From positions 1,192,591 to 1,256,590 of the forward strand of contig VXAI01000194.1 of the NCBI GenBank assembly GCA_013399305.1: 64,000 nt of DNA, in the 5' to 3' direction. Source of the DNA: Rostratula benghalensis. Lineage: Eukaryota; Chordata; Aves; Charadriiformes; Rostratulidae. The position numbers were made by a program, and so were the translations under genes. Below, piece after piece: positions 25,510 through 37,459 of the stretch. Within the stretch, counting starts at the first letter, position 1. Each line of letters opens with the position of its first letter. The notes under the pieces are model-generated. The model saw nothing but the letters and a program-made list of their open reading frames with translations. It was not told the DNA's origin and did not search any database.

Positions 25510-28500
25510 GTAAACTCAAGGCCTGAAACAAAGCTACAGCGCGGTGAGAGAGCTGGAGTTTGCAGCGCTTGTGTTGAGAGTGCTGCAGCCAAGCACTGTC
25601 AGCCTTCGCTGTGCACTTCAAGGGTCATCCGTAGGCGTCAGAGAAGATCTCAAGACAATAATAGTGCTCTATTTTAGCATAACCATTACACAGTATAACT
25701 GTCCTCTGCCTCTAGCAACTTTTTTTTTTTTTTTTTTTTGTCCTCAAAGGGTGCAGGAGTGGAAAAGGCCATCGTCATGAACAGCAGTGTTGCCTCTCTG
25801 CCTAAGTCCCTCATTGTCTCTTCAAATGAGACCTTTCTCTCTTTCTCCTTGGACTCTTACAAGGAAAATAACCTTCAGGAAAAAAAAAAAAAAAAGGCAG
25901 TTTGCAGTGGTGTGCTTGTAATTATTGGTGTATTCATCTTGGAGAAAAAGCAATCAAACTGCTAGGATTTTTGTGCTGACGGGGAGCTGTGCTGGGAGAT
26001 TGATGCCTTTTCATGAAAGGAGATGAGGTTTTGAAAGAAGTTGAAAATGCTGTTTACAAATGGTGAGAGAACCAGTATTTTGGTCTCACCATCGTTAAGT
26101 GTAGAGTGGGAGTGGGACAGCGGGGTCCTCTCCTCATCCTGATCTCTGTAGTTTCTCGCCTGTAGCATCTCTGGAGAGTGGGTTTTGCTGTGTCTGAATA
26201 AAGAGGACAAAGGGATCCCCTGAGTTCCTTAATTCTTTCCAGTGTCAGCGCAGGAGGGGGATGCTCTTGAGTGTGTGGCCGTGGTGTGGCTATCTGGTTC
26301 CTTCCCCGAGCTGGGGCAGCTGAAGGTGTTCTGGAAAAACAGATTTTGTAGGGAGCTTGGACCCCTGCTCCATCCCTGAAAGGCTCATGAGAGGCATCAG
26401 CTGCTCATGCCCCAGGTGCTGAGGGAAGAAGAACCTTTTTAACATCTTATATCTTCAATAAAGAAGTGCTCATCTCGCCTGTACTGGTTTTCATTTTGTA
26501 TCTCCTGTGATGTTTGGTTTTATTCTGTTATTGTTTTGTGTTTGGTTTTGGGTTGGTTTGTTGTTTTTTGGTTTTGTTTTTTTTTGTATTCTGGTGGTGT
26601 GGGTTTTTTTCCTGAAGAAGCAAAAGTTCTTTGATGTATTCTTACACAGTATCAAAGCAGCTTTAATAAAGAAGTTAAATTAGGCGTCTTGGTTCATACA
26701 ACAACACTGTCTCCTGTATACACGTTATACTTTCCCAGTTACAGCTTATTCCAGGCCTCTGAATGAGTGAGATCCACCTGTGATCCCATTGATTTGACCA
26801 ATTTGAGGGTTATTTTCTGTCCTTCCCCCTGTATATACCAGGGAGGCAATACTCTGTTGTTTCCCACCGCTGTGTGCAACAAATACTTAATAAAGAGGGA
26901 CATTAATCCTCTCAGCTGCAGTATAACCTCTCCATTAACAAACCCCAAAGTGCTCTCTGCTCCTGTTCTATGGCAGCCAAGGAGTAAGTAGAACTTCTTC
27001 ACCCCGTAGTTAATGTGTCTGATGAGAGACTTTCTGAAGAAGAGGGTGCTGAGGATGCTCAGTGTGTCCTCCGAGCGGTGGCAGGAATCGTGACAGCCCT
27101 GAAGCCTGTGAGCTCGATCATTCCAACACTCCAGCACAGTCTGGCCCCTGGGAGAAGGATCCTTCCAGCTGGAAAGCTGCAATATTTGAGATTTAGGCAG
27201 CACAGACTCTTTTCTTACTGCGTGTTGTGCATCTCCCACCTGACTTAAAACCGGCCGTGACCTGGGCAGTGATGCTTGTCCTCGGTAGAGGTTGGTGGTC
27301 AGCTTTGAGATAAGGGCAAGGTACTTGCCTTACTGGAGGGAAGCAGCCTGGCAAAATAAGAGCATTTAAATTCTGGCATGAAATCTGCACGGATTTTTAG
27401 GAGGAGGGGGGAAGGAAAAAGAAGAAGAAGAAAAAAAAAAAGGCAATCTGCACGGATTTTTAGGAGGAGGGGGGAAGGAAAAAGAAGAAGAAAAAAAAAA
27501 GGCAAGCCTTTGCTGCTCTGGAATTCTGCTGCTAATGTGATTTCTGTGTGGTTGCCTCCCGTTGCATCAGTCAGCGCCGTTTGGTGCAGTGCTGGGGTGG
27601 GTTTGGAGAGCGCTGGAGGGAAATGTCGCGTGGGAATAATCACTCGGCTTCGCTGCCCTGCTCCTTCTCTGCTGACGCCTATCCCTGGCATCCACAGCTC
27701 CGCAGAAAGGGGAGAGTCGAGCCCTCCTGTCCCTGCCAAAAACCCCACCGTGGGTGCATCCTCCTGAGGGGGCTCCCCGATGGCCATGCCCGTCCTTTGC
27801 CCTGCCAACAGGCGGATGGGAAGTGTTACTGGGAAATGAGAATATCGGCTGGAGGAGAAGTCCTGGGAGAGTTTTAAGGTGGTTGCCCAGCCCTGGGTCG
27901 CCGTACGGTCCTGGTGATGCGGTGTGGGAAGAGTCTCAAAGCTGATTTTTTTTTTTTTTTTTTTTTTTTCTTCGAGTGCTGAGCAATTAATTTGGGCAAG
28001 CGTGGAGTTGTGTGCGTGCAGTAATTAACCAGGAAAGCACCCTAGGCCAGCATAACAAGGTGGTGTGGGTGTCCTTCCTTTTGAGATTGTTCCTTGTAAT
28101 TGCAGCAATTTAACTGGCGGGGATCAATGTAACATCCCTGTGCAGTCATGTAAGCCTGCCATTAGGCAGGTATTCTTAAAAAGAGGTTAAATGCAACGGG
28201 CTCTGCCCAAAAAAGCACCTGCCCTAGGGCACCTTATTTAAATAAGAGTGTGTAGTCCTGTGTAAACTGTCAGCAGTAATCCTTTTACAGGGCAGACTAA
28301 ATTCTGAAGCTCTGACATGTAGACCCGTTCTCTTCCTTATATAGGGCTGGATAAGTGCTGGGCAGTAATGAGATTGGAATAAAAGGCTTTGGTAACGAAG
28401 ATGAACTGGCAGTTCCAGCTGAATCTTAAACTTATCCCTGCGTGGACTTCAGAGGACACGGCCCTGAGTCCCTCTCCCTGGAGTGGGACCCGATGCCTCT

Positions 28501-29737
28501 ATTTTGGGGCCTCTGCCTGTGAATAGCGTTGGGTCGCACCGGCTGCCAGATGGAAACCCCCGTACCCTTTAGGTTTGCTTTTCTTGAGGTTTGACGGGGA
28601 GGGGGCAGAGGGGGGATAAAATTCTAGCAGTTAGACATATCAAAATGTTTTGTGTGTAATTCATCCTGATGGTTCTTATGGTTTTTATTTCACTGGAAGA
28701 AGTTTAAGCTGCGTTAGTAGAAGCTGTTCTGTTCGGGATAAGAGAATCCATGTGGGATGCTGAATTAATATAATTTTATCGGGCTTAATTCGTAGCGTAT
28801 TTTATACTTCCCTTGTGCAGGCAGGATTATGAGCGTTCTGCTTAAAAATATCTGTGGGAGTGCTGTTTTGTGTAGTCAGATACGGTCAAGGAAAAAACGT
28901 CATCTCTACTGCCTGCCCTGTCCTTGGTGAATTTATACATCAGCACAAGAAAACCCTGCAGGAAGGGCCTGAATCCCCTGGCAGATTCTAATCCTAGAAA
29001 GCCTCAGCCCCAATGACTGATGTGGGTAAGACATGGCCGGAGCCAAGAGAAAAGCAAAGGCAGCAGCTGAAATAATTTTATTTAGTTTCGTGTTTACTCC
29101 CTTAGAAGAGACAGGGGTGGGATCAGGAAGAGAAGGGGAACTTGCAAGAGGGGAGGCGGGGGGTTGGTTGAGGGGGCTGCTCACCAAGAAACGTGAGCTG
29201 AAGGAAGGTTGAGTTGTTCCACACTGGCATCTCCACGGAGCTCCGGCGGTGACTTGCTCTGCTCCCTTTTCTTAAAGACATCGAAGCTGGAGGTGGGTGC
29301 AGGCAGGGAAAAGGGGTGGTGAGTGGGTGGTGTTTTGATTTTTTTTTTTTTTTTTACCTGGGTGCACCTGAGCTGTTTCTCATGAAGTGGTACAAGTCCG
29401 AGTGGGTGCACGTGGAACAACTTAGAAACAATTTTTTAAAAAAAATTTTTTTTTTTTTGGATAGTGACTCATTGCAACTTACCCAAAGTGACCTGATTTA
29501 GTTAAATGAGGCTAAATATAACCCATGTGAAAAGTACTGACATGTGGGAGGAGACGACAGCAGTTGGCTCTCAGCCTCTCTGTTCTGCAGGGAACATCTT
29601 TCACGACTGGTGACTAATAATTTTTACTCTTGCTGGCTTTGGAAATAACATCTCTGCTCCATTACCCCCTTGTAGGGAGACGATGAAAATGCGCTGTTCC
29701 TAATCCGTTGCCTCTTATCTGCCTTTCTGAATTTCAG
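22128..29737 (+). other. ELK4: probable ELK4 intron 1, no coding exon seen
   Basis: It extends from the CpG island to the acceptor TTTCTGAATTTCAG ending at 29737. I find no CR1 copies and no supported coding exon. It contains long T runs (25481-25509, 25721-25739, 27946-27969), a 63-bp tandem duplication (27382-27504) and an AT-rich, low-repeat block (about 27970-28900) that looks like conserved non-coding DNA. AATAAA motifs within it (for example near 26457) are not tied to any gene. Confidence 0.55.
27382..27504. repeat. 63-bp tandem duplication
   Basis: Two adjacent head-to-tail copies (27382-27444 and 27445-27504). Each begins AATCTGCACGGATTTTTAGG and ends in a GAA/poly-A purine tract. 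The copies are identical except for one GAA unit and small poly-A length differences, so the duplication is recent. Confidence 0.9.
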
Positions 29738-29953
29738 CTTACTGCTATGGACAGTGCTATCACCCTGTGGCAGTTCCTCCTCCAGCTCCTCCAAGAGCCT
29801 CAGAACAAGAACATCATCTGTTGGACCTCCAACGACGGGGAGTTCAAGCTGCTGCAGGCAGAGGAGGTGGCCAGGCTCTGGGGAATCCGCAAGAACAAGC
29901 CCAGCATGAACTATGATAAACTCAGCCGTGCTCTCAGATACTATTACGTGAAG
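29738..29953 (+). CDS. ELK4: ELK4 exon 2 (start codon, first part of ETS domain)
   Basis: Nine leader bases and 69 codons. The donor GTGAAG|GTAACA follows the recognition-helix motif RALRYYYVK. The ETS domain is interrupted here, with [11 protein letters not shown] continuing in the next exon. Confidence 0.97.
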
Positions 29954-32900
29954 GTAACAAAGTCTGTAAATCCACCTCAGATCTTTATCCATCTTACCAG
30001 CTTCTGCCTAATGAGCTTTGTTTCCTTTTTCATTCTCTTCAAGGGGATAGGTGTCACTCCTGTCTCCCAGACTCAAGGCATGCTAGTGTATGTTTAGAGG
30101 GGTTTTTCTCTTTCATTTATCATTGTGCTGCAGTTCCTCCCCCTTAATTTGTAAGGCTCTAGACAGCTTTCTGCAAAGTGGTGTCATCTTTGCTCATAAG
30201 AATCTGCCTTTGAATACTAATCCCCTTCCTCAAAACACGTGCCCTTGCAAGGGTTAAAATCCCCAACACTCCAGTTTCAACCAGAGAATTATTGTGGTGA
30301 TTGAGATGGTGAATATTGCACCGCTTTGAGATCTTTTCTGCAGTTGTCTCCGGGAAGGGGCTGTCAAAACAAGGATTTTTAGTAAAGCAGCCCAAAGTGC
30401 TTTTCTTTTTCTCCACGTATTCGTTCCAAAGAACGGCACCTCTGATGTGGTCAGCAGGTTTAGTCCAGCAGAGTAAGAGGCTTCTGTTATTTAGCAAATG
30501 TCTTCTAATAACCCAGAGCCTTTCATTAGAGCATGGGTAGTGTCAGAAACCACGGTGTGGGAGTCTTCCTTCGTTTCAATAAGCCATTTATCCCACAACT
30601 GTGATTGTGGGGGTGTGTGAGATAAAAAAATAACCCCGGGTTTCTGAGGAACCTGTCAGTTTGCAGCAGGTGGTGCCTTGCTTGCGATTATTGAGTTTAT
30701 TGTTGGGTAGCACAAATCTGACTTTGTACTGAGAGGTCTTAGTAACAATAATTGCACGATAAATAAGAATCTTCTGAGGTCCAGGTTGTGCGTGGCATTT
30801 CCCTTCGGAGCAAAACGAGTTTGACACATGCTGCTCTGTGGTATTGAAATAGCTGATTACGTTCTGCTGACTAGTTCAGCTGCTTATTTTCTTTTATTAT
30901 CATCTGATTAAGAGCAAAGGTGGCTCGATTTGAAGCATCAGCTCTCAATTCTGCAAAACCTGTAAGCTTTAACTCTGCAGGTCCTCCTCTTGGATTACAC
31001 TCAGGTCGGTGGTCTTTGAGGAGGGTAATGGGTCTCTGTGAGCCGATCTTTTAAAAATCCATTAAATGAAATTGTTTGACATTTTTAAGGCTGCTGTTAG
31101 TATATTTAATGTTAGGTTAAACTCACCTGGGTTAGTGTTTTGTCTGTGGGCTCTGGAAACGATACTTTGGGAGTGTAACTGAGTTGCAAAAATGTGGTGT
31201 GCTTTGAAAAAGAAAAAACAAATATTTTTTTGATGAAAGGTTACAGACTATCTAATTCCTCAGCCTATTTTAGGCAACGTTTGTAGGAAGAAAATTAATC
31301 CCATGAAGGCCTAAGTATATGTATCTTTTTACCCACAGAATATCATTAAAAAAGTGAACGGTAAGAAGTTTGTGTACAAGTTTGTTTCCTATCCGGAGAT
31401 CTTAAATATGGATCCACTTGTCGTGGGCCGTATAGAAGGAGACCCTGAAATGACTGGTTTTACAGAAGTCAGCAGCGCTCCAAAGGATGTGGAAAACTGT
31501 GGGAAGGAGAAGTCTCAGTCATGTGCAAAGTCCTCCAGCCGCAATGACTACATCCACTCAGGCCTCTACTCCTCCTTCACACTCAACTCCCTGAACTCTT
31601 CCAGCGTAAAACTCTTCAGGTCCATCAAGATCGAGAATCCAGCCGAGAAACTGGCGGAGAAGAAACCTGCTCAGGATCCGACCCCCTCCGTCATCAAGTT
31701 TGTCACCATGCCCTCCAAAAAGCCTTCCTCCGTCCCCCTGGTCTCCACCACTTCAGCGGTCCCTGTCACTTCCACCGCCTCCGCCACCTCAACCGCTTCC
31801 TCTCTCCCCATGGGATCGGAAGAAACTCTCCAGACCTTGGAGACTCTTGTTCTCCCCAAGTTAACTGTCCCTGAAGCTCCAGCACCTTTGCCAAACTTAA
31901 CCACCAGCTTCACCCCGACTCCCCCCATATCCTCGGTTTCTCCCACACTGCAAGTCCCTTCCACGCCCCCGTCGCCCCCCCTGAGCTCTAACCCTGACCT
32001 GGACATTGACACGGACATCGAGTCCGTGGCTTCTCAGCAGCTGGAGCAGGCTCAGAGCCTTCAGCATCAATCCCCGGAGCCCAAAGAGCAGGATTCCTCG
32101 GTGCTGGAGAAGGAGTTTGCCAATCACCTCTCCAGATCGAAAAAACCCAAAGGGCTGGAGCTGGCTCCTACTCTGGTCATTACAGGCAGCGATCCGAGTC
32201 CGCTGGGGATTCTGAGTCCTTCTCTCCCAACTGCTTCTCTTACTCCAGCACTTTTCTCCCAGGTAACCTTGCTGTTAGTTGTTTGGGGTTTTTTTAAGTA
32301 GCAATAGCGAGGATGATGTATTTTTAAAACACTAAAGGAAGGCAAGTGAAAAGTGAATAGTCGGTAATTGTATCTGGAGTTTTGAAACCCAGGATGTCCC
32401 TCCCGTTTTTCTTATAAATCAGAAAGTTTATTCACAGTTGGTATTGGCTTCCTCCCCGAGCGGTTTGTCAGTGCAGGGTTTGCATGTGGAGGCAAAACCC
32501 AGACCAGCACCAACAGGATCCTTGGTAAATCCTGCCAGGGTGATACTGGCTTATTTCAGAAAAGCCTAAACCCTGCCCTGATCCTTGGGGCGGATTCTGA
32601 AAATGCTTTAAAAATCGAGACCCTTGGAGGTGTGTGTTCAGTGGCTTTGTTTTGCTTGGTGCAGTGGCCGTTTATTTAAGTATCGTGATTTGACAGCAGT
32701 GAGAGCAGCTGCTGGATTCGGTGTGGGAAAGGAAAGCTTTTGTGCCTCTTGGAAAATTCGGAAGAGAATGGAGCCCAGCTAGGCTGTTGAATTGTTCTGT
32801 ATAGAGTCAGCCTGTGTCCTGTGATGAGTTGGAGCTGGAGCAAAGCTGTAGGGATTTAAAAATGAGATGGCTGAAGATGGGGGGAAAAAAATATGAAGTG

Positions 32901-34886
32901 AAGTTACTCTTTTGGCACCTTTCAACGTGTTTGGCTGGTGAACTTGGAACATCCAGAAGGTTCAGATGCTGGGTGTAAATGTCTGTTGTTGTGGCTCCCG
33001 TTGTTGGTGTCACCCAGCCCCTGCCTGTGCCCGGTGTCTGCTCTTTTTGAATCCACGGAGCGGGTCTTGCAGGGCCCGGTGAAGGTGCTGGGTGCTGCAG
33101 GAGGAGCAGATTTCCTGTGGGTCACAGCGGGATTTGGCTGCTGTGGGGAGAAGAGGAATCATGGCTCGGCAAGGGGAGGGAGAGCCGGGTGGTGGCGGGG
33201 TTTGGAGGCAGGAGAAGAAGGAGGAGGAGGAGGGAAGAAGGAGGGAATGGGAGTTCCTGAGGCTCGGACCCAGCCCTCTGCAGCTGCGGGGGTTACAGGG
33301 GCTGGATCTCCATCGGCTCTGCCTTCCTGGGTGCGGGTTTCGCACAGGCTCACCCTCTCCTTGTGTTTTGCAGACTCCCATCTTGCTGACCCCGAGCCCC
33401 TTGCTCTCCAGCATCCACTTCTGGAGCACGCTCAGCCCCGTGGCTCCCCTCAGCCCCGCCAGGCTGCAAGGTGCTAACACGCTCTTTCAGGTGAGTTCCA
33501 GCAAATTCAGGCAATCTCCGCCTTTGAGCCGCGCTTGGCAGCGCCTTCCTCAGCCCAAATGGCTGATGTAGAAGCAAAATAACGTTCTTTCTGTTTTCTT
33601 TCCCCTATGTTAGCTTTGGAGAGCATTTAATTGTAGTGTTTACCCAGATTTATTTAAGCAAATTGTAAATGTTGGTATTTCAGAAATGTTTTAAACGAAC
33701 AGCAGGCTGGACTGTAGTTAAGAGGTTTGAGGGTTTTTTTAAGGTCTGTCCTTCCTGTTAAACTCGCCTCCCTGTAACTTTACTGGTTGAGAGCTTCCTG
33801 GAAATTGAATTTTGCTACTCTCTTGGTTATTATAATCGTTGGTAAAAAGACATTAATTAAATCTCTAATCTCTTAACCACTAGTAGGAAGGAAGGTTGTC
33901 TGTGTGTGATCTCTGTGGTGATCAGATCCCTCTCTGCCCAGGGAGGGGGTTGAGTCCCCATCCCTGAGTGTGTTTCAGAGTGGTTGAGATGTGGTGTTAG
34001 GGGATCTGGTGTAGGGGAGGAATTTGTGGAGTGGGGCTGATGGTTGGACTCAATGATCCCAAGGGTCTTTTCCAACCTGAACGATTCTATGATGTGCAGC
34101 ACGGTTCTTTATGATCTCTATATGAAGCTGTTTTCTGTTTGGATATTCTCAGCCTCGCTGAGAATAAATATTTTTGTTTACTAAATATGTAAAAAAAAAA
34201 AAGTCCCCTATATTTAAAAAAAAAAATCCTTTAGTTGTAATTACTCATGCTCTTCCTTCACCTTCCACTTTGGATTTGGAATAACCACGTCTCTTGCCTG
34301 ACTCTGCTTTGGCAAAGGGTAAAATTTAACTACTTGTCTTTTGGGTTTATATCTGTCATCTCCATGGAGATGAAGGAAGTAGCTTACATGTACTGTGAGG
34401 ATAGGGAATAAACAAGTAGGTCTGAAAATCCATTGGACATTTTTCTCTATAAATAGCTGGTAATTAACCGAGGAACGATTTGGTCCATGGTTTCCCAACA
34501 GCCTGTGTTCAAGGCCATGGGCACTTGGGCAGGGTCCTCCTGGTGACACTGGCTATGACTGCCTGGGACAGGGTGGCATTTAAAAAGTGAATTACGTGGG
34601 GGAAGCTGAGAAGTTCTTTGAAAGTTTGGGCTTGGTTATATTGGTGTTGTTTTTTTTTCTTTTTTTTCTTTGTTGTGTTTTGGTTTTATTTTTATTGTCC
34701 TAGGGGAGCTTCTGCCCTGCAGCGATATGAGAGGATCCCTAAATGAAAGTTGCCTCTTCCCTAATAATTTTTGTTTTGTCTCTTTAGTTTCCATCAGTGC
34801 TGAACAGTCATGGCCCCTTTACTCTGTCTGGACTGGATGGACCCTCTACCCCTGGCCCGTTTTCCCCCGACCTACAGAAGACATAG
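29747..34886 (+). CDS. ELK4: ELK4 (SAP-1), ETS-domain ternary complex factor
   Basis: Exons 29747-29953, 31339-32262, 33374-33490 and 34788-34886, all phase 0, give 448 residues (human about 431). ELK4 is a nuclear factor that binds GGAA sites together with SRF at serum response elements and activates immediate-early genes after MAPK phosphorylation. The ETS domain occupies about residues 5-86 ([11 protein letters not shown] to [11 protein letters not shown]), with recognition helix [16 protein letters not shown]. The SRF-binding B-box is at about 138-158 ([17 protein letters not shown]). IKIE (165-168) fits a SUMO site. A Ser/Thr/Pro-rich stretch follows. The MAPK docking D-domain is at about 337-351 and the C-box at about 393-405 ([13 protein letters not shown]), with the FxFP docking site FQFP at 415-418 split by the last intron. 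The start has G at -3 and +4. All family parts are intact. Confidence 0.97.
29954..31338 (+). other. ELK4: ELK4 intron 2
   Basis: Phase 0, from GTAACA to TTTTTACCCACAG. No gene or repeat recognised inside. Confidence 0.95.
31339..32262 (+). CDS. ELK4: ELK4 exon 3 (rest of ETS domain, B-box, D-domain)
   Basis: 308 codons, residues 70-377, ending TPALFSQ at donor CCCAG|GTAACC. It contains the end of the ETS domain, the B-box, the SUMO-type IKIE motif, an S/T-rich run ([12 protein letters not shown]) and the D-domain [14 protein letters not shown]. The frame stays open past the donor for 12 codons before TAG, so intron retention would give a protein without the C-box. Confidence 0.97.
32263..33373 (+). 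other. ELK4: ELK4 intron 3
   Basis: Phase 0, from GTAACC to TGTGTTTTGCAG. A purine-rich GA/GGA stretch occupies 33195-33250. No CR1 or other gene is recognised. Confidence 0.95.
33374..33490 (+). CDS. ELK4: ELK4 exon 4 (C-box activation domain)
   Basis: 39 codons, residues 378-416, from [13 protein letters not shown] through [15 protein letters not shown] to ANTLFQ. The SP dipeptides at 398-399 and 404-405 correspond to the inducible MAPK sites of SAP-1. The donor is TTTCAG|GTGAGT. Confidence 0.97.
33491..34787 (+). other. ELK4: ELK4 intron 4
   Basis: Phase 0. It carries one sense-oriented CR1 copy (33925-34096) and poly-A/T runs. Nothing coding is seen. Confidence 0.95.
33925..34096 (+). 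mobile_element. CR1 LINE 3' fragment
   Basis: It runs from about CTCTGCCCAGGGAGGGGGTT to GATTCTATGATG, with the diagnostic GGTTGGACTCAATGATCCCA and CTTTTCCAACCTGAACGATT. It is 5'-truncated and in the sense orientation inside ELK4 intron 4. Confidence 0.85.
34788..34886 (+). CDS. ELK4: ELK4 exon 5 (C-terminus and stop)
   Basis: 32 codons [11 protein letters not shown] to SPDLQKT, then TAG at 34884-34886. The first two residues complete the FQFP ERK-docking motif. The C-terminus [11 protein letters not shown] matches the human protein as I remember it. Confidence 0.97.
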   Translation, partial: FPSVLNSHGPFTLSGLDGPSTPGPFSPDLQKT

Positions 34887-37415
34887 CACATGAACTCATG
34901 GAAAGGACATATTGGCAAGCAAGGGAAAGATCTGACACTTCTATTTAACCGTGTTTTTTAAACGAGCAATTTATAATTCCACAGAGATTATCAACAGTCA
35001 TAGTTTTTGCCATTCCCAAATAAAATGCCTTTTTTTTTTTTTTTTTTTTTCTCGCAAAATCCCCTTTTTCTGAAGACCCAGGTTGGGAATGTATATGCAA
35101 ACGCCTTAATAGGAGCTGAAGCTCCAGTCTCTTCTCTTCCCTCCTCGGTTTGGAAGATCCACTCTGCTCAAAGGGACTTCTGGGTGGTGTTGCAGTAACT
35201 GACTCTGCACCGATGGCAGCAAACGGCATCGGAGAAGCCTCTTCTCTGTGACTCTTGGGGAAAAAAAAGAAAAAAACAAAAAAAGAAATCAGCAAAACAA
35301 ACCCTCTGTTCTTCTGCTTCCTGTGCTTGGCAAGAAGAAACCTCGTGGTGATGGAAGCTGGCATTCCAGGAAATGCTTGGGAAAAGGGGTGTGCGCGTTG
35401 GCTTTGCCTTTGGGGCCTGCTAACTTCTGCAGCAACAGAAGGAGCCCACGTCTTTTCTGCTGTAAAAACATCTCGTCTTTTTTGCAGGGAGAAATTTTCA
35501 AGGGGCGTTCCCTGATGGTGTTACTGAGCTGTGGACAGCTTCTGCACGGGAATGGTACACCCGCAGCCCGGCCCCGCTGGGAAATGGTGGGGCTGGAGGC
35601 GAATGAGCGGTGGGATTAAGTTCCTGTCACTTCTGGGAAGGTTTGAATGCTGAAGTCCAAACATTTCTTGTGCCAGAGACCTGTTACCGAGCCCGCCGTC
35701 TCGCTGCTAGAAGATTAGCAGGATTTTACGAGGTTTTGAGGGTGCATTTATGAGGTTGCTGCCTGATGCTCAAGTTTCAGACCCAAACAGTGGGTGAGAA
35801 CACTACCGCCTGAGCATTACCGCTCTTTTCCCACAGTTGAAGTGGAGAAGCTCCTCTTCTACCAGCACTTATCTCCAGTTTTGCATTAGATCTGTTTCTT
35901 TCTTTTTTAATTTCTTTTTTTTTTCCTGTTTGTTTGTTTCTCTCTATAGGCTCAGTGTGCACAGCTAAGGGGAGAGGAGGGGACCACGGCGTGTCACCTT
36001 TAGTGCCAGTTTGCACTTGCGTCGCTTTTCTTGGTGGCTGTGTGTGGGGGGGCTAAGGCAGGAGTCGTTTCCATTGGAAACCCTGACAAAATGAAGCTTG
36101 TAGGTAGATTTTTACACCTCGAGAGGCCTTTTAAGAGAACTGGGGGACGGAAGGGGAGAACCTCCTCTCCTGGCCCCTCGTGGGCTGCGTTTTTTGGGTG
36201 GTTGGTGCTGGGCAGGGTGTGCTTCCCCTTCGGGCATCTGATGCCAGGCAGCAACTTCTCTTTGCCCACCGCGCGATGGAGTTGGTGATGTAGAATGACC
36301 CCCTCTGTAAAATAGCCTCTGGAATACTGGAGACCGTCTCTACCCTTGGGCTTCCTCGCTGGCTGTCTCCAAAGTTTTACTGAGCAGAGGAGTTTTGTAC
36401 CTTTCCAGCCAGGGGAGCTGACGGTGTCCGCTGTATATATCGCACCTCTTACCGAGCAGTGGGGAACTTGAGCTTTCCAGAGTTTTCCTTCTGCTGCTTT
36501 TGTAGACTCTGAATTCACTTTAAAGCGTATGACAATACCCAAGGCTGAATTCACTGCAGTTGGTGTTACCTTTCTGTACTCTAGCTTTTGAAACACGCGA
36601 GCCACTCGGTGCGTTCCTGACGTGACGCCCCTGGGCAGGAGGGTGTCACGGAGTTGCTTTTTGGGCATTGCTCATCCAGAAAGTCCCCCTGCCCGGTGGG
36701 ACATGGGGAGGGGGGAAAAAATACACCTGGCTTTAGGTGGAGGTGGCAGGGGGTGAGCTCGTGCCGTGAACCATCTTCCTGTGGGGTTACGTTCAGGAGA
36801 GAATTCTGCTGCACATCTTGGACATCAGCAGATGCCGGATAAAGTTCCTCTGCCAGCAGCTCTTAAAATGACAATGTGCAATATTGACCTTTTTTTTTTT
36901 TTTTTTCCCTGTTGTTGTTTTTTTCTTTTTTTTTTTCCTTTCTTAAATGCAGAAAGAAAACTGCAGTTCATAATTAAGAGCAGGCACCTGGAATTTTCTG
37001 GTTTGCATGTGGCTTACGAGTCTGCTCTAGAAAATATATATAGCTATGTATAAACAGCAGCACTTTTGTTAGGTTGGCCAATTTTATGCCCACCGAGTGT
37101 GTGGACTTGAGAGCAACATTGCAGCCTAGGATTAGAATTTAAAAAATAATTAATGAGCACTAAGGAGTCGCAATTTAATTGCTTCCCTTTCCTTGATCCC
37201 CTCCCCCAACCTCCATGGAGAAAAGCCAAGTTTATTTGTTTCAAAGTTGTGTGTGTGTGCACACATGCACTTAATATTATTTTTGTAGAACTGTATCACT
37301 TTCAGGATGGGTTTGGGAGAGAACCGAACGGTGCCGTAGTTCGTGGGTTTGATGCTCTTCTCCAGGTGAGGTTGCGCTGCCCTGGCTGGTCCATGAGATA
37401 TTCCCACCTCCGGGA

Positions 37416-37459
37416 AGAACTTCTTCAGGGAAGGTCCAGAACTTCTTCGGAGAAGGTCC
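37416..37459. repeat. 22-bp tandem duplication
   Basis: AGAACTTCTTCAGGGAAGGT(CC) at 37416-37437 is followed directly by AGAACTTCTTCGGAGAAGGT(CC) at 37438-37459. 20 of 22 positions are identical. Confidence 0.9.

Noticed and set aside
27299..27808. 169-codon minus-strand frame with a repeated FFFLLLLFPSPLLLKIRAD peptide
   Set aside because: The repeat comes from the 63-bp tandem duplication and its purine tract, not from a protein family.
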